The notes under the pieces were generated by a model. The model was not told the origin of the DNA. It did no database searches and saw nothing but the letters and a program-made list of their open reading frames with translations. A stretch of 64,000 nucleotides of DNA. Origin: Sediminivirga luteola. GTDB taxonomy: Bacteria > Actinomycetota > Actinomycetes > Actinomycetales > Brevibacteriaceae. A program made the position numbers and the translations under genes. Below, in pieces: positions 1 through 8,056 of the stretch. The stretch is from NCBI RefSeq assembly GCF_014639315.1, contig NZ_BMFY01000004.1:1-64000 (forward strand), read 5' to 3'. Numbering within the stretch: the first letter of the stretch is position 1; every line of letters begins with the position of its first letter.

Positions 1-744
1 CAGTCCCTTCCTATAAGAACTGAGTTCATACAGAGGAGCCGAACCTATATCACTGACTCACCCAGTCGAGGCGCCGCACTCGGCGATCTGGTGTCTGCGG
101 GTGACTCGCGTGGCATTCACGCATACCTCCTAGTCCATGCGATTGCGAGTCACGAACCCTGGGATTGCATTTATCCAAGCCACACTTGGGTCATGGCACT
201 AGGAATAGATCAAACCGCAGAGGTAGCATCAGCTAAGGCCGCACTATCGCGCGTGTGGGGGCGGTTGGAGAAGCACCAGCTGATAACACGCTACCGGACC
301 GGCACGCGCACTGCTATACGTCTCTTACGTGAGGACGGCTCAGGAAAGCCCTACACACGCCCCAGAACCAGCGAGGACGGTGTATGGTTCTCACTGCCTT
401 ATTCGTTTTGGACATCAGGCTACTTTCGTAGGTTTAACCTCGCTGAGCTTGCTGTCCTACTTGTCGCGATATCGCTACCCGAAGGGTTCAACCTTCCTTA
501 CGAACGCGCACAGGCCTGGTACGGCTTGTCCGCTTCGACCGTAAAACGAGGAATTTCAGGACTTATTTCCCGAAAAGTACTCACATGCACAACGACTCGG
601 CGCATCGAGCCGCGGTCACCTACGGGCTACACAGATTTGAGAACATACACGCTCATCGGGGCTTTTTCAAAAGATTCATGCCGTTCTGCGATGAGAGACT
701 ACCGACGCTCACGGGGGAGCCACCCCCGTAAGAAAATAGCGTAA
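1..744 (+). CDS. Winged-helix DNA-binding-like protein, 5' end outside the window
   Basis: The frame is open from base 1. An internal GTG at 91 could be read as a start, but the translated residues before it look continuous with the rest, so the true start probably lies upstream. Two segments look like winged helix-turn-helix units: about codons 60-100 (a helix rich in Ala/Ser followed by a basic wing) and about codons 170-205 (a YGLSASTVKRGISGL recognition-helix pattern). The C-terminus is very basic. The codon and base composition are clearly more AT-rich than the neighbouring genes, which suggests an accessory element ending near here. It could be a replication-initiator-like or element-borne regulator. 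I do not recognise the family and give no function. Confidence 0.55.
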   Translation, partial: QSLPIRTEFIQRSRTYITDSPSRGAALGDLVSAGDSRGIHAYLLVHAIASHEPWDCIYPSHTWVMALGIDQTAEVASAKAALSRVWGRLEKHQLITRYRTGTRTAIRLLREDGSGKPYTRPRTSEDGVWFSLPYSFWTSGYFRRFNLAELAVLLVAISLPEGFNLPYERAQAWYGLSASTVKRGISGLISRKVLTCTTTRRIEPRSPTGYTDLRTYTLIGAFSKDSCRSAMRDYRRSRGSHPRKKIA

Positions 745-857
745 CCAGATAAGTGTTTCGGCAGATATGTCGACCGCCCTTCGCGGCAAAGATGGTCGTC
801 TTCTGATCGCAAAGAACGACAGCTCGGTCTTGTCGGTGAGACTAGCCAGACGCTACG

Positions 858-2351
858 TCAGTCCGCTGTGCTCAGGTCGGTGACGGCGGGGCCCTCCAGA
901 AGGGTGCCGTCGGCCGAGAACCGGGAGGCATGCAGCGGGCAGTCCCAGGAGCACTCGGCATCGTTCCAGCTCAGGATGCCGCCCATATGCGGGCACACGG
1001 CCGAGACCCGGCGGGTGACGCCATCCACCGTGGACACGCCCACCGGAGTGCCGCCCTCGCGTCCCACGACGCCCTGCCCTTCCGCGGGAGGGTCGCCGGG
1101 GAGCGAGCGCAATTCGGCAGCGGCCCAATCCGCGCCCATGCGCATGCCGATGTCCAGGTTGTCCTTCACGGCGGTGGCCACGCCGGACAGCGTGGCCGAG
1201 CGGTCCGTGAGCGCCTTCGCCCAGGGCATGTTCCCGTCGAGGATCTCGCCCGAGATCGCCAGGGCCGCGGCCACCGCATTCGTCATCCCCCATTTGTTGT
1301 ATCCAGTGGCCACGTAGATGGCGCCGCCGCCTCGGGGCAGGGTGCCGAAGAAGGGCACGTAATCCGCCGGGCGATAGTCCTGCGCGGACCAGGCGTGCGT
1401 GCGCTGCGCCCCGGGGAAGTGCTCCTGCGTCCACGCTTCGAGATCGTCCACCGCGCCCTGCGGCGAGCGGGCACGACCTACGAGGTGGTCGTTGCCGCCG
1501 ACCAGCAGGATTTCCTCGCCGCCGGCCGGGACGGTCCTGAGCGTCCGGCTGGGTGAGTCGACGCTCAGATACATTCCCTGCGGCATCGGCGTCCCCGCCG
1601 GCAGCCGGTAGGTCAGCGCATACGAGCGATGCCCCTTCATCTTGGCGAAATAACCGCCACGGTCCAGCACCGGCGATCCGGTCGCCAGGATCAGCCGCTC
1701 CGCCTCGACCTCGCCCTGCGTGGTCTGGATCCGCACCGGGCTGCCCGAGCTGGCGTCCGTCACCCGGGTCCCCTCCACGATCCGGCCGCCGCGCTCAACC
1801 AGCTCCCCGGCCAGGGCGTCCAATACCTCCATCGGGTGGATCTGCGCCTGGTCCGAGAGCGCCACAGCGCCGGCCACCTCGAAGGGCAGTCCGGTCGTGT
1901 TCGTCCAGAACGCAGGGAGTCCCGCGCGCTGGCAGGCGTCGAGCTCCTCCTCCAGGGACGGGATACCTGCCGGGCCGGCGGCATAGATGTACGAGGTCCG
2001 GGACTGATACTCGATGCCGCGCTCGTCCAGATACCGCAGCAGCCATGCCTGGCCCTCCCGGTTCCCCTCGACATAGGCGCCCAGCACCTCATCGGAACGA
2101 CTGCTGCGGATGCTGGAGAGGTTGGTGCCCTGCAGCAGCGAGACCTTCGCCGTGGTGTTCCCGGTGGCGACCGCGCCGACGCCGCGCGCCTCCAGCACCG
2201 CGACGCTCTGCCCCGCCCGGGCCAGGAGCACCGCCGCCGTCAGACCGGTCAGGCCAGCACCGGCGACGACCGTGTCGTAGCGGCTTCCCGGCTCCAAGGT
2301 GCCAGAACCGGAGAGCCGGACGGGATGGGTGTCGAGCCAGAGTGAGCGCAT
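858..2351 (-). CDS. FAD-dependent oxidoreductase with C-terminal Rieske [2Fe-2S] domain
   Basis: The 497-residue protein joins a DAO-type flavin domain to a Rieske domain. The dinucleotide-binding motif VAGAGLTGLTAA lies at about residues 29-40. The Rieske ligands are C453, H455 and C471, H474 (CPH...CPLH). The spacing and order match cytosolic Rieske-fused FAD oxidoreductases found in actinobacteria and bacilli, whose substrates are mostly unknown. The ATG at 2351 follows a purine-rich GAAGGTGG ribosome site. The next gene on the same strand, a Cys-rich copper-storage protein, ends 93 bases upstream, so the two may be co-transcribed. That would suit a redox or metal-stress role, but this is inference. 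Confidence 0.88.
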   Translation of the reverse strand: MRSLWLDTHPVRLSGSGTLEPGSRYDTVVAGAGLTGLTAAVLLARAGQSVAVLEARGVGAVATGNTTAKVSLLQGTNLSSIRSSRSDEVLGAYVEGNREGQAWLLRYLDERGIEYQSRTSYIYAAGPAGIPSLEEELDACQRAGLPAFWTNTTGLPFEVAGAVALSDQAQIHPMEVLDALAGELVERGGRIVEGTRVTDASSGSPVRIQTTQGEVEAERLILATGSPVLDRGGYFAKMKGHRSYALTYRLPAGTPMPQGMYLSVDSPSRTLRTVPAGGEEILLVGGNDHLVGRARSPQGAVDDLEAWTQEHFPGAQRTHAWSAQDYRPADYVPFFGTLPRGGGAIYVATGYNKWGMTNAVAAALAISGEILDGNMPWAKALTDRSATLSGVATAVKDNLDIGMRMGADWAAAELRSLPGDPPAEGQGVVGREGGTPVGVSTVDGVTRRVSAVCPHMGGILSWNDAECSWDCPLHASRFSADGTLLEGPAVTDLSTAD

Positions 2352-2444
2352 TGTTCCACCTTCTATCGGGGGTACACGGCTTCGGCCGGGTACGCGGATC
2401 GGTCATGCGGGCAGCGGATCGGTCACACGGCAGCAAGGCGCCAC

Positions 2445-2849
2445 TCAGCCGAGGGAGGCGAGCACCGCCTCGCAGGCCTCGACGCAACGCCGGCAGGCTT
2501 CCGCGCAGATGCGGCAGTGCTCGTGCATCTCGGCGTGCTGCTCGCACTCGGCGGCGCATGCCCGGCAGGCATCGCGGCACGCCTCCACGAGGGAGCGCAC
2601 GGCCGTGGCGGTCGTCTCCCCCGCGCCGCGGGAGAGCACGCGTCCGGTGGCGAGGCAGACATCGGCGCAGTCCTGGTCGGTGCGGATGCAGGTGCGCAGC
2701 TCGGCCACCATCTCCTCGGAGAGGCAGGCATCCGCGCAGGCGGTACAGGCCTGGGCGCAGTCGAAGCAGGCGGCGATGCACTCGGCGAGTAGCTCGGGCT
2801 GGCCCGAAGGGGCGGGATGGTTCTGGATCATCGCGAGCGCGTAGGACAT
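2445..2849 (-). CDS. Cys-rich four-helix-bundle copper-storage protein (Csp3/DUF326 type)
   Basis: The product has 134 residues of which 18 are cysteine, mostly spaced as CxxC/CxxxC along amphipathic helices (for example ACFDCAQACTACADAC near residues 28-43). This is the signature of Csp-type four-helix bundles that hold many Cu(I) ions in their core. No signal peptide is visible, so it should be the cytosolic Csp3 type. The start at 2849 is chosen over an in-frame start 31 codons upstream because GAGGAGGT sits just before this ATG and the upstream residues do not fit the family. It is encoded just upstream of the Rieske/FAD gene on the same strand. Confidence 0.88.
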   Translation of the reverse strand: MSYALAMIQNHPAPSGQPELLAECIAACFDCAQACTACADACLSEEMVAELRTCIRTDQDCADVCLATGRVLSRGAGETTATAVRSLVEACRDACRACAAECEQHAEMHEHCRICAEACRRCVEACEAVLASLG

Positions 2850-3020
2850 GAAGACCTCCTCAGGTGCAGCACTGCGGCGAGGGCTTCTGGCCGCAGCGGT
2901 CGCTCGTGCCAGGGCCTTCAATTCTACGGTGACGTGGATCACCGTCCTCGGCGGGGGCCTGAAGAGGCGACGCGCTCGAGACGTGACGGGCGTGGAGGCC
3001 CTCCACCGCGTCGTGAGGCG

Positions 3021-3569
3021 TCAGCCCTCGTCGCCGGTGCGGGCGAGGTCTTGGAGGAAACGGGTCACGACCTCGCGTTCGGCCGGGCTCAGACGCGCCG
3101 CGGCCTCGAAACGGCGGGCATGCTGGCGGCCGACGCCTTCCCGCGCCGCCCGGCGCGTCGCCGGCGAGACGTCGATGAGCACGCTGCGCCGGTCGGCGGG
3201 GTGGGGGCGGCGCACGATGTGCTCGGCCTGCGCCAGGCGGTCGAGCAGCTTGGTCGTCGAAGCGGTCGAGATACCCAGGTGAGCGGCCAGCATGCGCGGG
3301 GTGACGTCGCGGCCCTGGTTGTGCGCGGCGATCAGGTACCGGAGCGCGCGCATATCCGTCTCACCCAGGTTCATATAGCGCCGCTGCTCCCGGCTCATGT
3401 GGTCCTCCGCCTCGCGCCAGCCGCGCAGCGCGGTCATGAGCCGGACGATCTGGTCGACTTCCTCGGCCGGGATACCGGACCAGCGCACCATCTCTTCACC
3501 CGGATCGATCACCCGGGGGTCGAGCATCGCGGCGGCATCTTCGGGGCCGCCTGGCACTGGAAACGTCAC
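3021..3569 (-). CDS. MarR-family transcriptional regulator
   Basis: This 182-residue protein has a winged-helix MarR fold. The recognition helix is in LAAHLGISTASTTKLLDRL (about residues 108-126) and the wing carries the family-typical RRPHPADRRS. It starts with GTG 6 bases after a TAGGAT -10 box, so the transcript is probably leaderless. It is divergent from the ferrochelatase-MMPL pair with a 72-base shared spacer holding a TAGT...ACTA dyad. By analogy with other divergent MarR repressors it probably controls itself and the ferrochelatase/transporter operon, perhaps in response to a porphyrin or toxic small molecule. The ligand cannot be read from sequence. Confidence 0.85.
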   Translation of the reverse strand: MTFPVPGGPEDAAAMLDPRVIDPGEEMVRWSGIPAEEVDQIVRLMTALRGWREAEDHMSREQRRYMNLGETDMRALRYLIAAHNQGRDVTPRMLAAHLGISTASTTKLLDRLAQAEHIVRRPHPADRRSVLIDVSPATRRAAREGVGRQHARRFEAAARLSPAEREVVTRFLQDLARTGDEG

Positions 3570-3575
3570 AGGGCG

Positions 3576-3581
3576 ATCCTA
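3576..3581 (-). promoter_or_regulatory. Candidate -10 box of the marR-like gene
   Basis: TAGGAT on the minus strand ends 6 bases before the GTG start at 3569, a spacing that leaves essentially no 5' leader. No convincing -35 was seen. Confidence 0.45.
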
Positions 3582-3605
3582 CCGCCGGCATGAATTTCGC
3601 CATGC

Positions 3606-3627
3606 TAGTATCTCGCTTGGCTAACTA
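3606..3627. promoter_or_regulatory. Candidate MarR operator
   Basis: An imperfect dyad, TAGT-N14-ACTA with a GCTTGGCTAA core, sits in the 72-base divergent spacer between the MarR gene and the ferrochelatase gene. The position fits an operator, but the symmetry is only partial, so this rests mainly on location. Confidence 0.35.
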
Positions 3628-3641
3628 CATGGGGATGATTC

Positions 3642-4808
3642 ATGAGCAGTCAGCTCGTCCCGCACGCGACCCCGGCAGCATCGACCGGCCTGCCACATGT
3701 CCTCGTGCCCGGACGCTATGACGCGGTGCTGCTGGCCGGATTCGGCGGCCCGGAGGGCCAGGACGACGTACTGCCGTTCCTGCGGCGCGTCACGCGAGGA
3801 CGGAACATCCCGGATGAACGGTTGGAGGAGGTCGCGCAGCACTACCGCCGCTTCGACGGGGTGAGCCCGATCAACGCGCAGAACCGCGCCCTCCGTGCGG
3901 CGTTGCAAGACGAGCTCCACTCACGCGGCCTCTCGCTACCGGTGTACTGGGGGAACCGCAACTGGAAGCCGTTCCTCACCGACGCCCTGACCCAGGCCGC
4001 CGATGACGGCCACACCAACCTCCTCGCGTTCGCCACGAGCGCGTACAGCTCCTACTCCGGATGCCGCCAGTACCGCGAGGACCTCGCCGAGGCGCTGGAA
4101 CAGGCCGATCTGGCCGGTCGGGTGCAGGTGGACAAGATCCGCCAGTTCTTCGACCTTCCGGGGTTCGTGACGACGTTCGCCGAAGGCCTGCGTGAGACGC
4201 TGCAGGAACTGCGCACCTCTGGCGTGCCGGCCTCCGCCGTCCGGGTGCTCTTCTCCACCCACAGCATCCCCCTACAGCACGCGGAGAACTCGGGACCGCC
4301 GGACGCCGGTTCCGGCCCCGGGGGTGCCTATGTCGCGCAGCACCGCGCTGTGGCGGCGCGGATCATGGACGACCTTGGCGAGCTGACCCAGCCGGTCACC
4401 TGGGAGCTGGTCTACCAGTCCCGCTCGGGCCCGCCGCCTCAGCCGTGGCTGGAACCGGACATCTGCGACCGGATCGCGGAGCTTCCCGGCGAAGGCGCCG
4501 AGGCCCTCGTCATCGTCCCTCTCGGGTTCGTCAGCGACCATATGGAAGTCCTCTGGGACCTCGACAACGAGGCCCTCGCGGCAGCCGGAGCGGCCGGCCT
4601 GCGGGCGGTGCGCGTTCCGACGCCCGGCACCCACCCGGCATTCGTGGCGGGAATCGCCGATCTCATCGAGGAGCGCCTGCACGGCGAGGACCCCGGACGG
4701 CGCGGCAGCCTCACGCCGCTGGGCCCCTGGTACGACGTGTGCCGTCCAGGCTGTTGCCTCAAAGCCAGCGCCCCGGTGCGGCCCGCCGTCGCGGGTCTGG
4801 CGCCATGA
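3642..4808 (+). CDS. cpfC: Ferrochelatase (coproporphyrin III type)
   Basis: The enzyme inserts Fe(II) into a porphyrin; actinobacteria use coproporphyrin III and then make heme by the coproporphyrin-dependent route. The 388-residue protein has the metal-inserting His in FSTHSIP (H207) and the conserved acidic GFVSDHMEVLWDLD stretch (E302). C141 together with the C-terminal cluster C367, C371, C372 matches the actinobacterial pattern of [2Fe-2S] ligands, one internal and three near the C-terminus. It is usually called hemH in annotations. Here it stands away from other hem genes and its stop overlaps the start of the MMPL gene (ATGA), implying translational coupling. Confidence 0.93.
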   Translation: MSSQLVPHATPAASTGLPHVLVPGRYDAVLLAGFGGPEGQDDVLPFLRRVTRGRNIPDERLEEVAQHYRRFDGVSPINAQNRALRAALQDELHSRGLSLPVYWGNRNWKPFLTDALTQAADDGHTNLLAFATSAYSSYSGCRQYREDLAEALEQADLAGRVQVDKIRQFFDLPGFVTTFAEGLRETLQELRTSGVPASAVRVLFSTHSIPLQHAENSGPPDAGSGPGGAYVAQHRAVAARIMDDLGELTQPVTWELVYQSRSGPPPQPWLEPDICDRIAELPGEGAEALVIVPLGFVSDHMEVLWDLDNEALAAAGAAGLRAVRVPTPGTHPAFVAGIADLIEERLHGEDPGRRGSLTPLGPWYDVCRPGCCLKASAPVRPAVAGLAP

Positions 4809-6982
4809 GCACACGGCGGCGGATGATGGGCGATATGGCGAATGCCGGCGGCACCCGGAGCAGTGGAGCACGGTGGGCGCGCGTGACGATCCCCGCGCTC
4901 CTGGTGCTCGCCTGGCTGCTGGCCGGGATGGCCGGCGGGCCGTACTTCGGCCGGGTCGAGGAGGTCTCCTCGAACGACCGGACCGCGTATCTGCCGGACA
5001 GCGCCGAAGCCACCGAGGTGCAGCGCCGTCTGGCTGCGTTCACCGACACCGAGGCGGTCCCGGCCGTCGTCGTGTTCACCGCCGGCGAGCCCCTGGACGA
5101 AGCGGCCATGGAGACCCTGAACGCCCGGGTCCAGGACGCCGCGGCCCTGGACGTCGTCGCCGGCGAGGTCTCCCCCGCCATCCCCTCAGAGGACGAGCGT
5201 GCCGCGCAGGCCTTCGTGCCGCTGTCCGAGGAGGCCGATCTGAGCGAGGCGACCACAGCTCTCAGATCGGCTCTCACGAAGGACCTGCCCGAGGGCGTGG
5301 AGGTGTACGTCACCGGCCCGGCAGGGTTCTCCAGCGATCTGTCCGCGGCCTTCGCCGGGATCGACGGACTGCTGCTGGCGGTGGCGCTGGCAGCGGTGTT
5401 CGTCATCCTGGTGATCGTCTACCGTTCCCCTCTGCTGCCGGTGCTGGTCCTGCTGACCAGCATGCTGGCGCTGTGCGCGGCGCTGCTGGCGGTGTGGTGG
5501 CTGGCGTACTCCGGTGCGGTGCTCCTGAACGGGCAGATCCAGGGGATCCTGTTCATCCTGGTCATCGGCGCTGCCACGGACTACGCGCTGCTGTACGTCG
5601 CCAGATTCCGGGAGGAGATGCGCACCACCGGCGACCGGTGGACCGCGACGAAACGCGCCTGGCGCGGCGCGGTGGAACCGATCCTGGCCTCTGGCGGCAC
5701 CGTCATCGCGGGTCTGCTGTGCCTGCTGCTGAGCCAGCTGCGCTCCAACAGCGCGCTCGGTCCCGTCGCCTCCATCGGCATCGTCAGTGCCATGCTGGCG
5801 GCGCTGACCCTGCTGCCGGCCCTGCTCATGCTCACCGGGCGAGCGGCGTTCTGGCCTCGCATCCCCCGCCCGGACGCCCCCGCCCGCACCAGGCGCGGAC
5901 TCTGGGATCGCATCGCCGGTCTCGTCAGCGCCCGGCCCCGCACCCTGTGGATCGGCACGGCCGCCGTCCTGGCCGCCGGCTGCCTGGCGGTGCCGCAGCT
6001 GCAGGCATCCGGGGTGCCGCAGTCCGCACTGGTGCTGGGTTCCTCCGAGGCCCGTGCCGGGCAGGAAGCCCTCGCCGAGCACTTCCCGGCAGGCGCCGGC
6101 ACCCCGGTGTACGTGGTGGTCCCCCAGGACGCGCTGCAGGACGGCGCCGATGTCCTCCTCGCCAATGACGGCATCGCGCAGGCGGCCGTCACCGCGGACA
6201 GCCCCAGCGGTTCCGCTCCGGTCACGGATGAAGGTGTCACCGCGCAGGGACCGCCTGGAACTCCGACGGCTGAGCCGGTCATCGCCGGCGGCGAGGTCCT
6301 GCTGCAGGGCACCCTCACCGACGCACCCGATTCGGCGGGGGCCGAGCAGACCGTCCGGGAGCTGCGCAAGGCCTATGCGTCCGCGGTGCCGGAGGCGCTG
6401 GTCGGCGGGGAAACCGCCACGGACCTGGACACGAACGAGGCTTCGATCCACGACCGTACGCTGATCGTGCCGCTCGTCCTGGTGGTCATCCTGCTGATCC
6501 TGATGCTCCTGCTGAGGGCCGTGATCGCACCGGTGCTGCTGGTAGGCACCACCGTGTTGTCCTTCGGCACGGCGATGGGCGTGTCGGCGCTGGTGTTCAA
6601 CGGCGTCTTCGATTTCCCCGGGGCCGATCCCTCCGTGCCGCTGTACGGATTCGTTTTCCTGGTGGCGCTGGGAATCGACTACAACATCTTCCTCATGACC
6701 CGCGTCCGCGAGGAGACGATCGCGCACGGGACGCATCAGGGCGTGCTGCGCGGTCTGCGGCTCACCGGCGGGATCATCACCTCCGCCGGCCTGGTACTCG
6801 CGGCGACCTTCACGGCGCTGGCGGTGATCCCCATCCTGTTCCTGGTGCAGCTGGCGTTCATCGTCGCCTTCGGCGTGCTGCTCGATGCGCTCGTCGTGCG
6901 CTCGCTCCTGGTGCCCGCACTGGCCTACGACCTCGGCCGGGTCATCTGGTGGCCGTCCCAGCTGTCCCGCGGCCGGCACTGA
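4805..6982 (+). CDS. MMPL/RND-family membrane transporter
   Basis: The 725-residue protein has the duplicated RND layout: one N-terminal membrane segment (about residues 24-42), a large extracytoplasmic domain, five or so segments, then a repeat of the same plan. The two MMPL signatures are GAATDYALLYVARFREEM and ALGIDYNIFLMTRVREE. The start at 4805 overlaps the ferrochelatase stop; an earlier in-frame start at 4445 would lie deep inside the ferrochelatase gene and is rejected. MMPL proteins move lipids, siderophores or heme-related compounds. Coupling to ferrochelatase and the divergent MarR gene suggests porphyrin or heme handling, which is inference. Confidence 0.9.
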   Translation: MSTRRRMMGDMANAGGTRSSGARWARVTIPALLVLAWLLAGMAGGPYFGRVEEVSSNDRTAYLPDSAEATEVQRRLAAFTDTEAVPAVVVFTAGEPLDEAAMETLNARVQDAAALDVVAGEVSPAIPSEDERAAQAFVPLSEEADLSEATTALRSALTKDLPEGVEVYVTGPAGFSSDLSAAFAGIDGLLLAVALAAVFVILVIVYRSPLLPVLVLLTSMLALCAALLAVWWLAYSGAVLLNGQIQGILFILVIGAATDYALLYVARFREEMRTTGDRWTATKRAWRGAVEPILASGGTVIAGLLCLLLSQLRSNSALGPVASIGIVSAMLAALTLLPALLMLTGRAAFWPRIPRPDAPARTRRGLWDRIAGLVSARPRTLWIGTAAVLAAGCLAVPQLQASGVPQSALVLGSSEARAGQEALAEHFPAGAGTPVYVVVPQDALQDGADVLLANDGIAQAAVTADSPSGSAPVTDEGVTAQGPPGTPTAEPVIAGGEVLLQGTLTDAPDSAGAEQTVRELRKAYASAVPEALVGGETATDLDTNEASIHDRTLIVPLVLVVILLILMLLLRAVIAPVLLVGTTVLSFGTAMGVSALVFNGVFDFPGADPSVPLYGFVFLVALGIDYNIFLMTRVREETIAHGTHQGVLRGLRLTGGIITSAGLVLAATFTALAVIPILFLVQLAFIVAFGVLLDALVVRSLLVPALAYDLGRVIWWPSQLSRGRH

Positions 6983-7061
6983 CCGCCGGGCGGCCCGTGC
7001 CCGGGTCAGCGCGGACCGCCCTGGCTCCCCGGAGGCCTGCGCGTGCCGCTGTGCCACACTG

Positions 7062-7790
7062 ATGGGTGTGAGCGACGAAGCGAACTCCTTCGGCCAGGCG
7101 GCAGACTCCTACGACCGGGCCCGCCCGGAATACCCGGAAGCGGCCCTGAGGTGGCTGCTGCCGGAATCCGCGCGGCAGGTGGCGGACGTCGGCGCCGGCA
7201 CCGGAAAACTGACCGGGGTGCTGGCCCGGCTCGGCATAGACGTGACGGCGGTGGAGCCCGATGGCCGGATGCGGGCGCAGCTGAGCAGGCGCCTGCCGGA
7301 GCTGAGGGCGCTGGCCGGTACGGCCGAAGAGATCCCGCTGCCCGATGCCGCCGTCGACGCGGTCACCTTCGGCCAGGCATGGCACTGGGTGGACGTCGAC
7401 GCCGCCTCCGCCGAGGTGGGGCGCGTGCTGCGTCCCGGCGGCGTCCTAGGTCTGGTGTGGAACATCCGCGACACGTCTGTCCCCTGGGTCGCCGAACTGG
7501 GCGAGACGATGGGATCCAGCAAAGCCGAGCGCATGGTGGAGAGCGGGACGGTCCGCGTCGGCGCGCCGTTCGGCCCGCTGGAAGAGCACACGGTCCGCTG
7601 GGAGACGACGCTCACGGTGGACTCGCTGGTGGACCTGGCCGCTTCACGCAGCTACATCATCACCGCCGAGCCGGCTCAGCGCGAGGAGACCCTGAGGCGG
7701 GTGCGCGCCCTGGCGGAGCGCGTCGCCGGTGAGCAGGGCACTCTCACGCTCCCCTACCGCACCCACGTCTACCGTGCCGTCCGGCCCTGA
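7062..7790 (+). CDS. Class I SAM-dependent methyltransferase
   Basis: The 242-residue protein has SAM motif I VADVGAGTGKLTGVLARLG at about residues 38-56, an acidic residue ending strand 2 (VEPDGRM) and a motif IV region with a WHW triplet (GQAWHWVD) typical of the methyltransferase-11 group. The substrate is unknown. Start choice is uncertain: ATG 7062 and GTG 7068 are two codons apart and neither has a clear ribosome site. It follows the MMPL gene by 79 bases on the same strand and is probably read from it or from its own weak promoter. Confidence 0.85.
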   Translation: MGVSDEANSFGQAADSYDRARPEYPEAALRWLLPESARQVADVGAGTGKLTGVLARLGIDVTAVEPDGRMRAQLSRRLPELRALAGTAEEIPLPDAAVDAVTFGQAWHWVDVDAASAEVGRVLRPGGVLGLVWNIRDTSVPWVAELGETMGSSKAERMVESGTVRVGAPFGPLEEHTVRWETTLTVDSLVDLAASRSYIITAEPAQREETLRRVRALAERVAGEQGTLTLPYRTHVYRAVRP

Positions 7791-7955
7791 GCGGCACCGA
7801 CACGCCCGGAGCTACTCTGATACGAACGTCTGCACTCGCCGAACGTCGTTCCCACGCGCGCGGCGCCTCACACATCAGGCGTCATTGCGCCGCGGTGCAG
7901 TCACGTCCTGCGCGCCGGAGACGGCATCGCTTTGCGACACGCTGCGCTGTACACC

Positions 7956-8003
7956 GGAAAGGGTCGGGTTGACCGTGACGTCACGATCAACCCGACCCTT
8001 TCC
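7956..8003. terminator. 48-bp near-perfect palindrome, bidirectional terminator
   Basis: The arms GGAAAGGGTCGGGTTGA and its complement are 17 bp and perfect. The centre is itself the palindrome GTGACGTCAC, so only one base pair of the 24 fails to match. It lies between the convergent methyltransferase and PhoH genes, where a two-way terminator is expected. Confidence 0.7.
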
Positions 8004-8056
8004 GCCGTTTCGCGGGGGCCTCCCCGGTCAGGCGGCCGGTCAGGACCTTCCCCGGC

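Noticed and set aside
4445-4804. Longer in-frame start for the MMPL gene inside the ferrochelatase gene
   Set aside because: It would overlap 120 codons of a well-conserved enzyme, and the added residues are Arg/Pro-rich out-of-frame translation. The ATGA overlap at 4805 is the natural start.
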